Positions 33,759 through 42,332 of a stretch of DNA of 64,000 nucleotides are shown here, one piece after another. The notes beneath the pieces are model-generated. The model was not told where the DNA came from and made no database searches. It saw nothing but the letters and a program-made list of their open reading frames with translations. Both the position numbers and the translations under genes were made by a program. The DNA is from Candidatus Leptovillus gracilis (lineage in GTDB: Bacteria; Chloroflexota; Anaerolineae; Promineifilales; Promineifilaceae): contig JADJXA010000001.1 of assembly GCA_016716065.1 (NCBI GenBank), positions 682,001 through 746,000 on the forward strand. Direction: 5' to 3'. How positions within the stretch are numbered: the stretch's first letter is position 1; each line of letters begins with the position of its first letter.

Positions 33759-34535
33759 ATGCCAACACCATTTATGCACCTACACCTGGCGGAACAGATC
33801 CGTTCCGCCGCCGAGACGCGCTTTGGGCGAGACGGCCGTCTCGCCACACTTCTGGCGCAATCCTGGCCGGCCTTCTACCTGGGCAGCGTGGCCGCCGACT
33901 GCCAGGATTTGGCCGGTATCCCGCGCACGGCCACCCATTTTTACAACGTCCCACCGGAGCCAGACAACCAGGCCTACCCACGCATGTTGGCCGCCTACCC
34001 AGAACTGACCGACCTGGCCCATATGCCGCCCGACCAGGCGGTTTTTGTCGCCGCCTACAGCTTTCATCTGATTGTGGACCTGGTGTGGTTCCGCGAGATT
34101 TTGCTGCCCTATTTTGTCCATGCCATCAATTGGCGCGCCGGCCATGAGCAGCGCCATCTGGTCCACAACATTGTGCTGACCTACCTGGACAAACAGGCGT
34201 ATGAGGCTTTACCGCCAACGGCCGTCGCTACTCTGGCCGCCGCTACACCTGACCATTGGCTGCCTTTTGTTAATGATGAGGCGTTGGTGGCCTGGCAAAA
34301 TCTGCTCGTGGCCCAATTGCAGCCCGGCGCTATGCCGCAGACGGTTAACATTTATGCCCGTCGCCTGCACATGTCACCGGTGGAGTTTGCCAACAGCCTA
34401 CAAGACCCCACCTGGATGGCCGACCACGTGTTCAACGTTGTGCCCATCGCCGAAATACAGGCGCGGTTAGACACGGCCGTACTCACCGGTCTGGATATGC
34501 TGGCCCATTACCTGAACGGGATGGATACCCCCTGA
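33759..34535 (+). CDS. Zinc-dependent phospholipase C-like domain protein (tentative)
   Basis: A 258-residue, mostly helical protein with no signal peptide. It begins with MPTPFMHLHLAE and has further His and Asp residues in YLGSVAADCQD and YSFHLIVDLVWFREIL, plus HEQRHLVHNIVL. This order resembles the zinc-dependent phospholipase C/S1-P1 type fold, in which His and Asp bind three zinc ions. The match is by pattern only. No ribosome site is visible because a heptad array fills the upstream bases. Confidence 0.5.
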   Translation: MPTPFMHLHLAEQIRSAAETRFGRDGRLATLLAQSWPAFYLGSVAADCQDLAGIPRTATHFYNVPPEPDNQAYPRMLAAYPELTDLAHMPPDQAVFVAAYSFHLIVDLVWFREILLPYFVHAINWRAGHEQRHLVHNIVLTYLDKQAYEALPPTAVATLAAATPDHWLPFVNDEALVAWQNLLVAQLQPGAMPQTVNIYARRLHMSPVEFANSLQDPTWMADHVFNVVPIAEIQARLDTAVLTGLDMLAHYLNGMDTP

Positions 34536-34600
34536 CTACTATCCGTAGGCCGAAGTCCGTACCCTGTTATCCGATGACATTTTCCAGAGGCAGCACCCTA

Positions 34601-34623
34601 CGGATTACCGCTTACGGGTACTA
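34601..34623. repeat. Heptad block identical to 24587-24609
   Basis: cggatta, ccgctta and cgggtac keep a 7-bp period. The 23-base string is exactly shared with the gap between the YdcF-like and aldo/keto reductase genes, 10 kb away. Confidence 0.85.
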
Positions 34624-34649
34624 CGTCGCTTCCGGCTAAGGAATAACCC

Positions 34650-36368
34650 ATGAACAACATTGTCCCAGCCCCGGTCAGACAAACGGTGCAAATCCAGCTC
34701 CCTGATGGCCGCGCCTTTAACGGCCCCATCGGCACAACCGTCGAGCAGTTTTTGCTGGCAGCCATGTCCGAAGCTGTGCTGCAAAACCATATCGTGGGCG
34801 TGTTGTGCGATGGCCACCTGCGCGAATTGGCTCATCCATTACACGCCGATGCCCATCTGACACTGCTGACCACCGGCGACCCGGACGGCGCGCGCATTTA
34901 TCGCCGTTCGCTCAGCTTTTTGATGATTGCCGCTGCCGCCGAAGTGTTTCCTGACCAGGTAATTACCGTGCAGCACTCCATGCCCTTTGGCGGTTATCAC
35001 TGTGAACGGGATGATAACGGCCGTGTGACCACCGCCGAACTCAACCGCTTACGCCAGCGGATGCGCGAGTTGGTGGCTGCCGATTTGCCCATCACCCGCG
35101 TGGTCGTGCCTCTCAACGAGGCGCTGCAAATCTTCCGCGCCAGCGGCGATTTGGAGAAGGCAGACTTGTTTGCCCGGCGGCGTAAGGATTACCTGACGCT
35201 GTATGAACTCAATGGCGTGCGTGATTATTTTCATGGTTTTATGGTTCCCCGAACCAGTTATCTAGATTTGTTTGAGCTGCACCCCTACAACGACGGCTTT
35301 ATTTTACAATTTCCCCGGCGACACGACCCGGCTCACCTCCAACCGTTTGAGGATGAACCGCGTCTGGCGCAGGTTTTTCAGGACTATGCTGATTGGTTGA
35401 GCATCGTCGGTGTGCCCAGTGTGTCGTCGTTGAACAATGCGCTGCGAAACGGCCGTACTCAGGAAGTCGTTCTCGTCGCCGAAGCGTTCCACCAGCGCCA
35501 GCTTTCGGCCATCGCCGCCGCCATCGCCGACCGCCGCCCGGCGGTCAAACTGGTAATGATCTCCGGCCCCACCTCTTCCGGCAAAACGACTTTTAGCAAG
35601 CGGCTGGCGGTGCAGCTTTTGGCCCAGGGTATCTACCCTGTCACCATTGGCATGGACGATTATTTTGTCAATCGGGAGGACACCCCCCGCGACGTCAAAG
35701 GGGATTACGATTTTGAGTCGTTGGCAGCGGTGGATATTGGTCTGTTTCAGCAGCAGTTGCGTCAACTGCTGGCCGGAGAAACCATCATTCAGCCCGTTTA
35801 CAACTTCTTCACCGGTCAGCGGGAATGGGGGGACGAACTGCGCATTAGGCCAGACCACGTGATCCTGATTGAAGGCATTCACGGGCTAAATCCTAAATTG
35901 GTGGAAGGCATTGCGCCCGAGGCGATGTATCGCATCTTCATTTCGGCGCTGACGCAGCTCAATCTGGACAAACACAACCGCGTGCCGACTACCGATACAC
36001 GCCTGCTGCGGCGCATCGTGCGTGACGCCGCCCGGCGCGGTTACACCGCCACCGACACCATCAGCCGCTGGAACAGCGTGCGCCGCGGCGAACGGATGTA
36101 CATTTTCCCCCACCAAAATAACGCCGATGTGTTTTTTAATTCTGCTTTGGTCTATGAATTGTCGGTGTTGAAGACGCTGGCCCAGCCCCTGCTGCTGCAA
36201 GTGGAAGCCGGTACGCCGGAGCGGATTGAGGCCAATCGGCTGCTGGCGTTTTTGCAATGGTTCGAGCCAGTTCCTGGCGACGCCCTCAGTTTCATCGCCA
36301 GCGACTCCATCCTGCGCGAATTTATCGGCGGTTCGATTTTGGACGATTTTGAACTGTGGCAGCGATAG
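34650..36368 (+). CDS. Uridine-kinase-like nucleoside kinase with N-terminal TGS-like domain
   Basis: A 572-residue cytoplasmic protein. Residues 10-75 look like a TGS/ubiquitin-like fold (VQIQLPDGRAFNGPIGTTVE). Residues about 75-275 resemble the second N-terminal domain of threonyl-tRNA synthetase (ITVQHSMPFGGYHCERDDNG). The kinase domain starts near 300 with Walker A VMISGPTSSGKTTFSKRL, then VTIGMDDYFVNREDTP and DHVILIEGIHGLNP. Such TGS-PRK proteins phosphorylate nucleosides, most likely uridine or cytidine; their N-terminal role is not clear. A heptad-derived hairpin follows the stop. Confidence 0.85.
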   Translation: MNNIVPAPVRQTVQIQLPDGRAFNGPIGTTVEQFLLAAMSEAVLQNHIVGVLCDGHLRELAHPLHADAHLTLLTTGDPDGARIYRRSLSFLMIAAAAEVFPDQVITVQHSMPFGGYHCERDDNGRVTTAELNRLRQRMRELVAADLPITRVVVPLNEALQIFRASGDLEKADLFARRRKDYLTLYELNGVRDYFHGFMVPRTSYLDLFELHPYNDGFILQFPRRHDPAHLQPFEDEPRLAQVFQDYADWLSIVGVPSVSSLNNALRNGRTQEVVLVAEAFHQRQLSAIAAAIADRRPAVKLVMISGPTSSGKTTFSKRLAVQLLAQGIYPVTIGMDDYFVNREDTPRDVKGDYDFESLAAVDIGLFQQQLRQLLAGETIIQPVYNFFTGQREWGDELRIRPDHVILIEGIHGLNPKLVEGIAPEAMYRIFISALTQLNLDKHNRVPTTDTRLLRRIVRDAARRGYTATDTISRWNSVRRGERMYIFPHQNNADVFFNSALVYELSVLKTLAQPLLLQVEAGTPERIEANRLLAFLQWFEPVPGDALSFIASDSILREFIGGSILDDFELWQR

Positions 36369-36376
36369 AGGGATTT

Positions 36377-36420
36377 CGTAAGCCGTATTCCGAATTACGG
36401 AATACGGAATACGGCTTACG
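36377..36420. terminator. 16-bp hairpin built from heptad repeats between convergent genes
   Basis: cgtaagccgtattccg (36377-36392) and its complement (36405-36420) flank a loop made of the same cggaata units. The position between the kinase gene and sdhB suggests a two-way terminator. The 7-bp period shows it belongs to the heptad repeat class. Confidence 0.6.
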
Positions 36421-36424
36421 GATG

Positions 36425-37147
36425 TCAGATTTCCCCAGTCGCCAACACCTTTTTCACCTCAGCGATGGCTTTGGTGACTTCAATATCGCGTGGGCAGGCG
36501 CTGGTGCAGTTGAAGTTGGTGCGGCAGCGCCAGACGCCAAAGGTATCGCCGACGACAGCCAGACGCTCGGCGGCGCCTTCATCGCGGCTGTCGTAGATAA
36601 AGCGGTGGGCCTGCACGATAGCCGCCGGACCGACGTATTTTTCGTTGGCCCAGAAGCTGGGGCAGGAGGTGGTGCAGCAGGCGCAAAGGATACATTTGGT
36701 GGTGTCGTCGAAGCGCGCCCGGTCTTCGGCCGATTGCAGGCGTTCACGGCCGTCGGCCGGCGGCGGCGAATCATTGATGAAATATGGCAGCACAGAGCGG
36801 TAATGCTCCATGAACGGCTCCATGTCTACGATCAGGTCTTTGATCACCCGTAAACCCAGAATGGGTTCTACCTGAATCGTCGCCGACCCGTTGCCACCAC
36901 TTAGCCGCTGGACCAGCGTTTTGCAGGCCAGGGCATTGGCCCCATTGATGCGCACGGCGTCTGAACCGCACACGCCATGGGCGCAAGAGCGGCGCAAAGC
37001 CAGCGTGCCGTCCATTTCCCACTTCACCCGATGCAGCAGGTCTAGAACGGTGTCAGTTGGCAGCGCGTCGCTTAACGTATATTCCCCCCACCACGCTTTT
37101 TGGTCTTTCTCCGGGTTAAACCGGCGGATGCGTAAGTTGACTTGCAT
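36425..37147 (-). CDS. sdhB: Succinate dehydrogenase iron-sulfur subunit
   Basis: A 240-residue electron-transfer subunit of complex II. The [2Fe-2S] site is SCAHGVCGSDAVRING with a later Cys in ALACKT; the third ligand is Asp instead of Cys, as also known from Escherichia coli SdhB. The C-terminal CILCACCTTSCPSF and CTSACPRDIEVTKAI segments supply the [4Fe-4S] and [3Fe-4S] ligands. I start at 37147, which has AGGAG upstream. It is the last gene of the sdhCDAB operon, after a heptad array. Confidence 0.95.
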   Translation of the reverse strand: MQVNLRIRRFNPEKDQKAWWGEYTLSDALPTDTVLDLLHRVKWEMDGTLALRRSCAHGVCGSDAVRINGANALACKTLVQRLSGGNGSATIQVEPILGLRVIKDLIVDMEPFMEHYRSVLPYFINDSPPPADGRERLQSAEDRARFDDTTKCILCACCTTSCPSFWANEKYVGPAAIVQAHRFIYDSRDEGAAERLAVVGDTFGVWRCRTNFNCTSACPRDIEVTKAIAEVKKVLATGEI

Positions 37148-37171
37148 GATGTTGCTCCTGAAAGCTGTCGG

Positions 37172-37213
37172 CAATTGTCAATTGCCAATTGATAATTGAC
37201 AATTGACAATTGT
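37172..37213. repeat. Heptad short tandem repeat between sdhA and sdhB
   Basis: Six 7-bp units: caattgt, caattgc, caattga, taattga, caattga, caattgt. The caattg core is itself palindromic. The array sits inside the sdh operon, in the leader of sdhB. Confidence 0.93.
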
Positions 37214-37216
37214 TAA

Positions 37217-39001
37217 TCAGTATACTCTCGGCTTGGGTTCATACCGGCCCAATGTCACCGGTTTGTAATCCAGCTTGTATTCGCCTTCGCCAACCTTGTG
37301 GCAGAGGGTATGTTTGAGCCAATTAACGTCGTCGCGGTCGGGAAAGTCATCGCGGGCGTGCCCGCCACGGCTTTCCTGACGGGTCAGGGCGGATACGGCC
37401 GTTACCTCCGCCAGCTCCAACAAACAGCCCAATTCCCATGCCTCTAACAGTTCGCTGTTAAAAACCTTGCCTTTGTCTTGCACGCCAACATCTTGATAAG
37501 CCACCCGCAGCTTTTTCAGCTCGGCGATGCTGGCGCTGACCGTCTCTTTGGTGCGGAATACACTGACCCCTTCGGTCATCGTCGTTTGCATTCTATTGCG
37601 CACCTCGAACATCTTGGCGCTGCCCTGGTTGTGGCGGATGCGCTCAAACTCGGCGATGACTTCATCGGCGGCGTTGGCGGGCAGGGGCAGCAGATTGGCC
37701 TGCTGGCAGAACGCTGCCATATCCTTGCCGGCGCGTCGGCCAAAAACCACCAGGTCAGTCAGCGAGTTGGTCCCCAGGCGGTTGGCCCCATGCACCGAAA
37801 CACAGGCGGCCTCGCCGGCCGCGTATAAACCGGGCAGCACCTTTTTGGCTGCATCCAAAATCACCCGCCCTTCCACGTCCGTGGGAATGCCGCCCATGGC
37901 GTAATGGGCGGTTGGCTGGATGGGCATGGGGTCTTTCACCGGGTCCACGCCCAGGTAGGTGCGCGTAAAGTCGGCGATATCCGGCAGCTTGGCCTCGATA
38001 TCTTCGCGGGTAATGCGCCGCGTTTCACCATCTTTTGCAAAATAATGGTTCACTGTTTCTGGCCTGATGTCCAGATGGACATAATTTTTGCCGTCAATGC
38101 CGTTGCCCGCCTGGATTTCCAGGTAGATGGCCCGGCTTACCACGTCGCGGCTGGCCAGGTCCTTAATGGTTGGGGCGTACTTCTCCATAAAGCGTTCCCC
38201 TTTGCCGTTGATTAGCACGCCGCCCTCGCCGCGCACGCCTTCGGTGATGAGGATGCCCAGCTTAAAGATGCCGGTGGGGTGGAATTGGAAAAATTCCATG
38301 TCTTGCATGGGGATACCCCGGCGCAGGCAGATGGCCGCGCCATCACCGGTGAGCGAGTGGGCGTTGGAAGTTACCTGCCAGCAGCGGCCCCAGCCGCCGG
38401 TGGCAAACATCACCGCTTTGCTGTGGAATATGTGAAATTCGCCGGTGGCAATTTCAATGGCAACCACGCCGCGAATGGAGTCGCCGACGCGGATCAGGTC
38501 TACGACGTGAAATTCGTCGAAGAAGTTGACCTTTTGTTTGATGCACTGCTGGTAAAGGGTTTGCAGAATCATGTGGCCGGTGCGGTCGGCGGCGTGGCAG
38601 GCGCGCATGACCGGCTTTTTGGTCTCGTTGTTGGTGTGGCCGCCGAAGCGACGTTGGGAGATACGGCCGTTCGGGAACCGGTCGAACGGCAGCCCCATAT
38701 GCTCCAACTCGATCACCACCTCAATGGCGTCCTGGCACAAAATATCCACCGCGTCCTGGTCGGCCAGGTAGTCCGAGCCTTTGACTGTATCAAAGGCGTG
38801 CCATTCCCAACGGTCTTCTTCCATATTGCCCAGGGCCGCGCCCACGCCGCCCTGCGCCGCTCCTGTGTGCGAACGGGTTGGATACAACTTAGAAAGCACC
38901 GCCACGTTGGCATTTTTGCTGGCATAAAGCGCCGCCATCAGCCCCGCGCCGCCTGCGCCAACGATCACTGCGTCGAATGTGTGTGTTTTCACATTGGCCA
39001 T
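37217..39001 (-). CDS. sdhA: Succinate dehydrogenase flavoprotein subunit
   Basis: A 594-residue catalytic subunit that oxidises succinate to fumarate. FAD-binding Rossmann motif DAVIVGAGGAGLMAALYA near the N-terminus, the covalent-FAD His region in YPTRSHTGAAQGGVGAALG, the substrate-site HPTGIF and RGEGGVLING, and active-site wording QPTAHYAMGGIPTD and GANRLGTNSLTDLVVFG are present. The ATG at 39001 is chosen; an in-frame TTG at 39016 overlaps the sdhD stop. The length is standard. Confidence 0.96.
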   Translation of the reverse strand: MANVKTHTFDAVIVGAGGAGLMAALYASKNANVAVLSKLYPTRSHTGAAQGGVGAALGNMEEDRWEWHAFDTVKGSDYLADQDAVDILCQDAIEVVIELEHMGLPFDRFPNGRISQRRFGGHTNNETKKPVMRACHAADRTGHMILQTLYQQCIKQKVNFFDEFHVVDLIRVGDSIRGVVAIEIATGEFHIFHSKAVMFATGGWGRCWQVTSNAHSLTGDGAAICLRRGIPMQDMEFFQFHPTGIFKLGILITEGVRGEGGVLINGKGERFMEKYAPTIKDLASRDVVSRAIYLEIQAGNGIDGKNYVHLDIRPETVNHYFAKDGETRRITREDIEAKLPDIADFTRTYLGVDPVKDPMPIQPTAHYAMGGIPTDVEGRVILDAAKKVLPGLYAAGEAACVSVHGANRLGTNSLTDLVVFGRRAGKDMAAFCQQANLLPLPANAADEVIAEFERIRHNQGSAKMFEVRNRMQTTMTEGVSVFRTKETVSASIAELKKLRVAYQDVGVQDKGKVFNSELLEAWELGCLLELAEVTAVSALTRQESRGGHARDDFPDRDDVNWLKHTLCHKVGEGEYKLDYKPVTLGRYEPKPRVY

Positions 39002-39012
39002 TGTCTTTAACC

Positions 39013-39420
39013 TCAATCTCCTAAAAAGGCTGCCGAATCAAAACTGGCAATCGCATAGCCGGCCCATAAGATGGTAATCACGGCAAAAACGGCCAGGAAG
39101 ATGTTGATGACTTTCACGGCCCGCCGGTTGTGGATGTAATCTTCCAGCACATTGCGCAGCCCGTTGATGCCATGCGTATAAGCAAAAGCCAGCAGCAGCA
39201 TGTCAAACGCCCGCCAGCCCCACGAATTCCACTGCTGGGCGACAAACTGAATGGTCAGATTATGGGAGCTGTTTAGCACGTGTTGAATCATCATGTGCCC
39301 CACAGCCAAAACCAGTAACGCTACCCCGGAGACACGCATAAACAAGAATGCGTAACGCTCCAGATTGGATTGAACCTGTACCTTACGGCGGGTGACGCCG
39401 GTAACATTTGCGGTTGTCAT
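39013..39420 (-). CDS. sdhD: Succinate dehydrogenase membrane anchor subunit
   Basis: A 135-residue protein with three transmembrane helices (about 30-52, 70-92, 105-128). The first helix ends in AVGHMMIQHVLN, where a His may ligate heme b; the loop YTHGINGLRNVLEDYI matches SdhD-type anchors. The start at 39420 has GGAG 8 bases upstream; the open frame reaches 39549 inside sdhC but is not used. It lies between sdhC and sdhA. Confidence 0.88.
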   Translation of the reverse strand: MTTANVTGVTRRKVQVQSNLERYAFLFMRVSGVALLVLAVGHMMIQHVLNSSHNLTIQFVAQQWNSWGWRAFDMLLLAFAYTHGINGLRNVLEDYIHNRRAVKVINIFLAVFAVITILWAGYAIASFDSAAFLGD

Positions 39421-39442
39421 ATCATATGCTCCTTTGGCGCAC

Positions 39443-39892
39443 CTAGCGCGGCGGATAATCGCTGAGGCGCGGGAACTGCATCCAGGCGTCGCCCATGTGC
39501 TGCCAATGCCCAACCATGGAGATGAACATATAAATGGCGATGGGAACAAAAATAATCAGAAACAACCCCCAGGTAATCTGGGTAGACCTTTCCTGGTGTT
39601 TCCACAATTCTGGCTTGAAATCGAGGATTGAGATGCGAATGCCATTGAAGGCGTGGTAAAGCACAGCCCCCATCAGCGGGATTTCGCCCAGGGCAATAGG
39701 CGGCCATTTGAACAGGTCTATAGACCATTCATAAACGTGAGGTAGAAAATGGGCATTGGCGGTGTCCCAAACGTGGATCGTCAGGAACAGCAGGATGGCC
39801 AGACCGGAGATGCGATGCGCCACCCAACTCCAATGACCACTCCGGCCACGGTAGCGAATACTTTCGCGTATCGTCAGGCCAAGTGTTGACAT
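39443..39892 (-). CDS. sdhC: Succinate dehydrogenase cytochrome b subunit
   Basis: A 149-residue membrane protein with three helices. It has the SdhC signature GHWSWVAHRISGLAILLFL (His/Arg/Ser near the quinone site) and YHAFNGIRISILDF with a likely heme His. It anchors SdhA and SdhB to the membrane and passes electrons to quinone. It is the first gene of the operon and has an AAGGAGAAAG ribosome site. Confidence 0.9.
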   Translation of the reverse strand: MSTLGLTIRESIRYRGRSGHWSWVAHRISGLAILLFLTIHVWDTANAHFLPHVYEWSIDLFKWPPIALGEIPLMGAVLYHAFNGIRISILDFKPELWKHQERSTQITWGLFLIIFVPIAIYMFISMVGHWQHMGDAWMQFPRLSDYPPR

Positions 39893-40149
39893 AAGGCTTT
39901 CTCCTTTATATGAGGTGGGCTAATAAACCGGCTGAACTGGGGCGACTTTGTCTGGTACAGCAGCAGACAGTTGGGGATATGTCTGGTGTTTCGGGAAGAT
40001 GTAACAAAATATGCCAAGTTTCAGCCATCGAATGAATTGTGACCACCGGGCCTGCGTCCTCTCTCTAGTGGCTGGAGACGCGCAAGGGGGTCAAATTCCT
40101 GGTTGGGAAAGATTTCACAGATTATAACACAGTTGCCCAAATGGGTAAT

Positions 40150-40181
40150 GGGCGCAAGGGCGCAAGGGCGCATGGGCGCAT
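40150..40181. repeat. Four 8-bp tandem units in the sdhC-yebC gap
   Basis: gggcgcaa, gggcgcaa, gggcgcat, gggcgcat in direct succession, about 35 bases before the yebC promoter box. Confidence 0.9.
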
Positions 40182-40215
40182 GAACATACAAGTCTAATGG
40201 TTGCCGGGCATGGTG

Positions 40216-40224
40216 TGATATAAT
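40216..40224 (+). promoter_or_regulatory. Extended -10 promoter of yebC
   Basis: TG-a-TATAAT (40216-40224) is a perfect extended -10 box 36 bases before the ATG. No clear -35 box is present. Confidence 0.6.
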
Positions 40225-40259
40225 CACTGCTCTGAGATTATTTTTTGGGAGAGTAAGAG

Positions 40260-41009
40260 ATGTCTGGACATTCAAAATGGTCGACCATTAAGCATAAAAA
40301 GGCGGCCACTGACAAAAAGCGGGGCAAAATTTTTACCCGGTTGGCTTCCGAACTCACGATGGCGTCCCGCGAAGGCGGTGGCGACCCCAGTTTTAACAAC
40401 CGTCTGGCGCTGGCAGTGGAAAAGGCCAAAGCTTCGAACATGCCCAAAGACAACATTGAACGGGCCATCAAGCGGGGTACGGGCGAACTGGAAGGCAGCG
40501 AACTTCATGAAATGATGTATGAAGTCTATGGCCCCAACGGCATCGGCATCCTGGTGGAATGCCTCACCGATAATAAAAACCGGGCCGTCGCCGATTTACG
40601 CCACACCGTGAGCAAAAACGGCGGCAACATGGCCGATTCCGGTTCCGTCGCCTGGCAGTTCACCCGCAAAGGTTACATCGCCGTGGCTGATGTGGCCGAT
40701 GAGGACGAATTATTTCTGGTGGCCGCCGACGCCGGCGCCGATGACATTCAGTTTAGCGAAGAAGGCGCCGAGATTTACGTGGAACTGGAACTGTTCGCTG
40801 CTGTGCGCGACGCTATCCAGGCCGCCGGCTTTAAGTTGGAAGAGGCCAACGTGTTGTATGACCCCAACGCGCCGTTGGAACTGGACCAGGGTGCGGCCGT
40901 GCAGGTGATGAATTTCATCGAGAAGATCGAAGACCTGGACGACGTGTTAAATGTCTATTCCACCCTGGACGTGACCGATGCCGCTCTGGCGGCCATGGAT
41001 GCGGACTAA
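40260..41009 (+). CDS. yebC: YebC/PmpR family regulator (TACO1-like)
   Basis: A 249-residue cytoplasmic protein. The N-terminus MSGHSKWSTIKHKKAATDKK and the segments AVEKAKASNMPKDNIERAIK and EVYGPNGIGILVECLTDNKN are diagnostic. YebC proteins are reported both as DNA-binding regulators and as factors that relieve ribosome stalling. It stands just ahead of ruvC and ruvA, the usual arrangement in many bacteria. Confidence 0.95.
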   Translation: MSGHSKWSTIKHKKAATDKKRGKIFTRLASELTMASREGGGDPSFNNRLALAVEKAKASNMPKDNIERAIKRGTGELEGSELHEMMYEVYGPNGIGILVECLTDNKNRAVADLRHTVSKNGGNMADSGSVAWQFTRKGYIAVADVADEDELFLVAADAGADDIQFSEEGAEIYVELELFAAVRDAIQAAGFKLEEANVLYDPNAPLELDQGAAVQVMNFIEKIEDLDDVLNVYSTLDVTDAALAAMDAD

Positions 41010-41043
41010 GCAGCTGTAAATGATGAACGATGAGTCAGGTCCT

Positions 41044-41064
41044 CATCATTCATCGTTCATCGTT
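41044..41064. repeat. Heptad repeat between yebC and ruvC
   Basis: catcatt, catcgtt, catcgtt; the bases just upstream (gatgaacgatgag, from 41023) are roughly complementary, so the block can form a hairpin in the yebC-ruvC mRNA. Confidence 0.85.
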
Positions 41065-41069
41065 ACCTT

Positions 41070-41561
41070 ATGCGTATTTTAGGATTAGATCCGGGCACAG
41101 CGACCACCGGGTATGGGATTATTGATGCAGCAGAAGACGGCCGTTTAACGGCCGTTTCTTTTGGCGCTATCGTCACCCCGCCGGACTCGCCCATGCCCTA
41201 TCGCTTGCAGCAAATCCAACAAGAGCTGCAGCAATTGTTAGACGAGTACCAACCGGACACGGCCGGCATCGAAGAACTATTTTTTGGCCGCAATATCACC
41301 ACCGCCATCACCGTAGGGCAGGCGCGGGGTGTGCTGCTGCTCACATTAGCCAACGCCGGTCTGTCCATTGGCGAATATTCGCCGCCCAAAATCAAAGAAG
41401 CCATCACCGGCTATGGCAAGGCGGACAAGGCCCAGATGCAAATGATGGTGCGCAACCTGCTGGACCTGGAAGAAACACCCCGCCCCGACGACGCCGCCGA
41501 TGGCCTGGCCGTCGCCATCACCCATTACCAATATCAGCGACACGCCGCGCTTTACACTTAG
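41070..41561 (+). CDS. ruvC: Holliday junction endodeoxyribonuclease RuvC
   Basis: A 163-residue resolvase. The four acidic catalytic residues are visible: Asp7 in ILGLDPGTATTGYG, Glu68 in AGIEELFFGRN, and two Asp residues in RPDDAADGLAVAITH. It cuts four-way junctions in recombination with RuvA and RuvB. ruvA follows after a 134-bp gap that is largely a mobile-looking hairpin element. Confidence 0.95.
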   Translation: MRILGLDPGTATTGYGIIDAAEDGRLTAVSFGAIVTPPDSPMPYRLQQIQQELQQLLDEYQPDTAGIEELFFGRNITTAITVGQARGVLLLTLANAGLSIGEYSPPKIKEAITGYGKADKAQMQMMVRNLLDLEETPRPDDAADGLAVAITHYQYQRHAALYT

Positions 41562-41651
41562 TGATCATCTAGAAATTACATGGCCCAGATTGGACCAATC
41601 TCCCAGATTGGTCCAATCTAAAAAAACAGGAAGTTATTCTTAGACGATTAC
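41560..41651. repeat. Intergenic hairpin element, copy 5, between ruvC and ruvA
   Basis: The core is agattggaccaatct (41587-41601), ccc, agattggtccaatct (41605-41619). The flanks are nearly identical to copy 4. It abuts the ruvC stop codon and splits the usual ruvC-ruvA linkage, so it may cause partial termination. Confidence 0.9.
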
Positions 41652-41695
41652 GTAGTTTGTTAGTTGGTTCATACCAACCAGCCAATTAAAACATT

Positions 41696-42277
41696 ATGAT
41701 CGCCAGTCTCAGTGGAACGATTCAGTTTATCGGTTCGGACCATCTTGTCATCAAGGTGGGCGGCGTGGGCGTGCGGGTGTTTGTGCCCAAGACGGTGCTG
41801 GAAGATGTGGGCGGCGTGGGGCGCAGCCTGACGCTGCATACCCACCTCATGGTGCGCGAACAAGACCTGTCTTTGTATGGCTTTAACAGCGCCGAAGACC
41901 TGCAATTGTTTGAGGTGCTGCTGAGTGTCAGCGGCGTTGGGCCAAAAATGGCGCTGGCGATTTTGTCTACGCTAAGCCCGGAATTGTTGAAGAGTTCCAT
42001 TATGCGCGAGGAAACGGCCGTTCTGCAACGTGTCCCCGGCATCGGCAAGAAGACGGCCGAACGCATCATGTTCCAACTGCGCGACAAACTCGATCTCAGC
42101 CTGGGGGGAACGGCCGTACCCCTGGTTACAGATGTAGACGCCGATGTGATAGACATCCTCACCAGCCTGGGCTTCAGCATTGTCGAGGCGCAGTCTGCCC
42201 TGCAAAAATTGCCCCGCGAAGTGAAAAATGTAGACGAACGTGTGCAAATGGCCCTGCAATATTTAGACCAGGGTTAG
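41696..42277 (+). CDS. ruvA: Holliday junction branch-migration protein RuvA
   Basis: A 193-residue junction-binding protein. The OB-fold N-terminus (MIASLSGTIQFIGSDHLVIK) is followed by two helix-hairpin-helix motifs (LLSVSGVGPKMALAILS and LQRVPGIGKKTAERIMFQLR) and a C-terminal domain (DVIDILTSLGFSIVEAQSAL) that contacts RuvB. ruvB is not in the window, although it commonly follows ruvA. Confidence 0.95.
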   Translation: MIASLSGTIQFIGSDHLVIKVGGVGVRVFVPKTVLEDVGGVGRSLTLHTHLMVREQDLSLYGFNSAEDLQLFEVLLSVSGVGPKMALAILSTLSPELLKSSIMREETAVLQRVPGIGKKTAERIMFQLRDKLDLSLGGTAVPLVTDVDADVIDILTSLGFSIVEAQSALQKLPREVKNVDERVQMALQYLDQG

Positions 42278-42332
42278 CCGGCGTCGTGGGGTAATCAAGT
42301 CCTGGCAAAAACCGGTGCAAGAGGGAAGGGTC

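Larger units (their letters stand above)
39893..40259. other. 367-bp divergent region between sdhC and yebC
   Basis: It contains 8-bp tandem repeats (gggcgcaa/gggcgcat, 40150-40181) and the extended -10 promoter for yebC. The sdh promoter was not resolved. I see no gene or RNA. Confidence 0.6.

Noticed and set aside
36425..37147. Missing third Cys in the [2Fe-2S] site of SdhB as a sign of a dead enzyme
   Set aside because: Asp at this position is known from functional SdhB proteins such as that of Escherichia coli.
41070..42277. Absence of ruvB as a sign of a broken repair operon
   Set aside because: ruvB is often located elsewhere in bacterial genomes; the window cannot show its absence.
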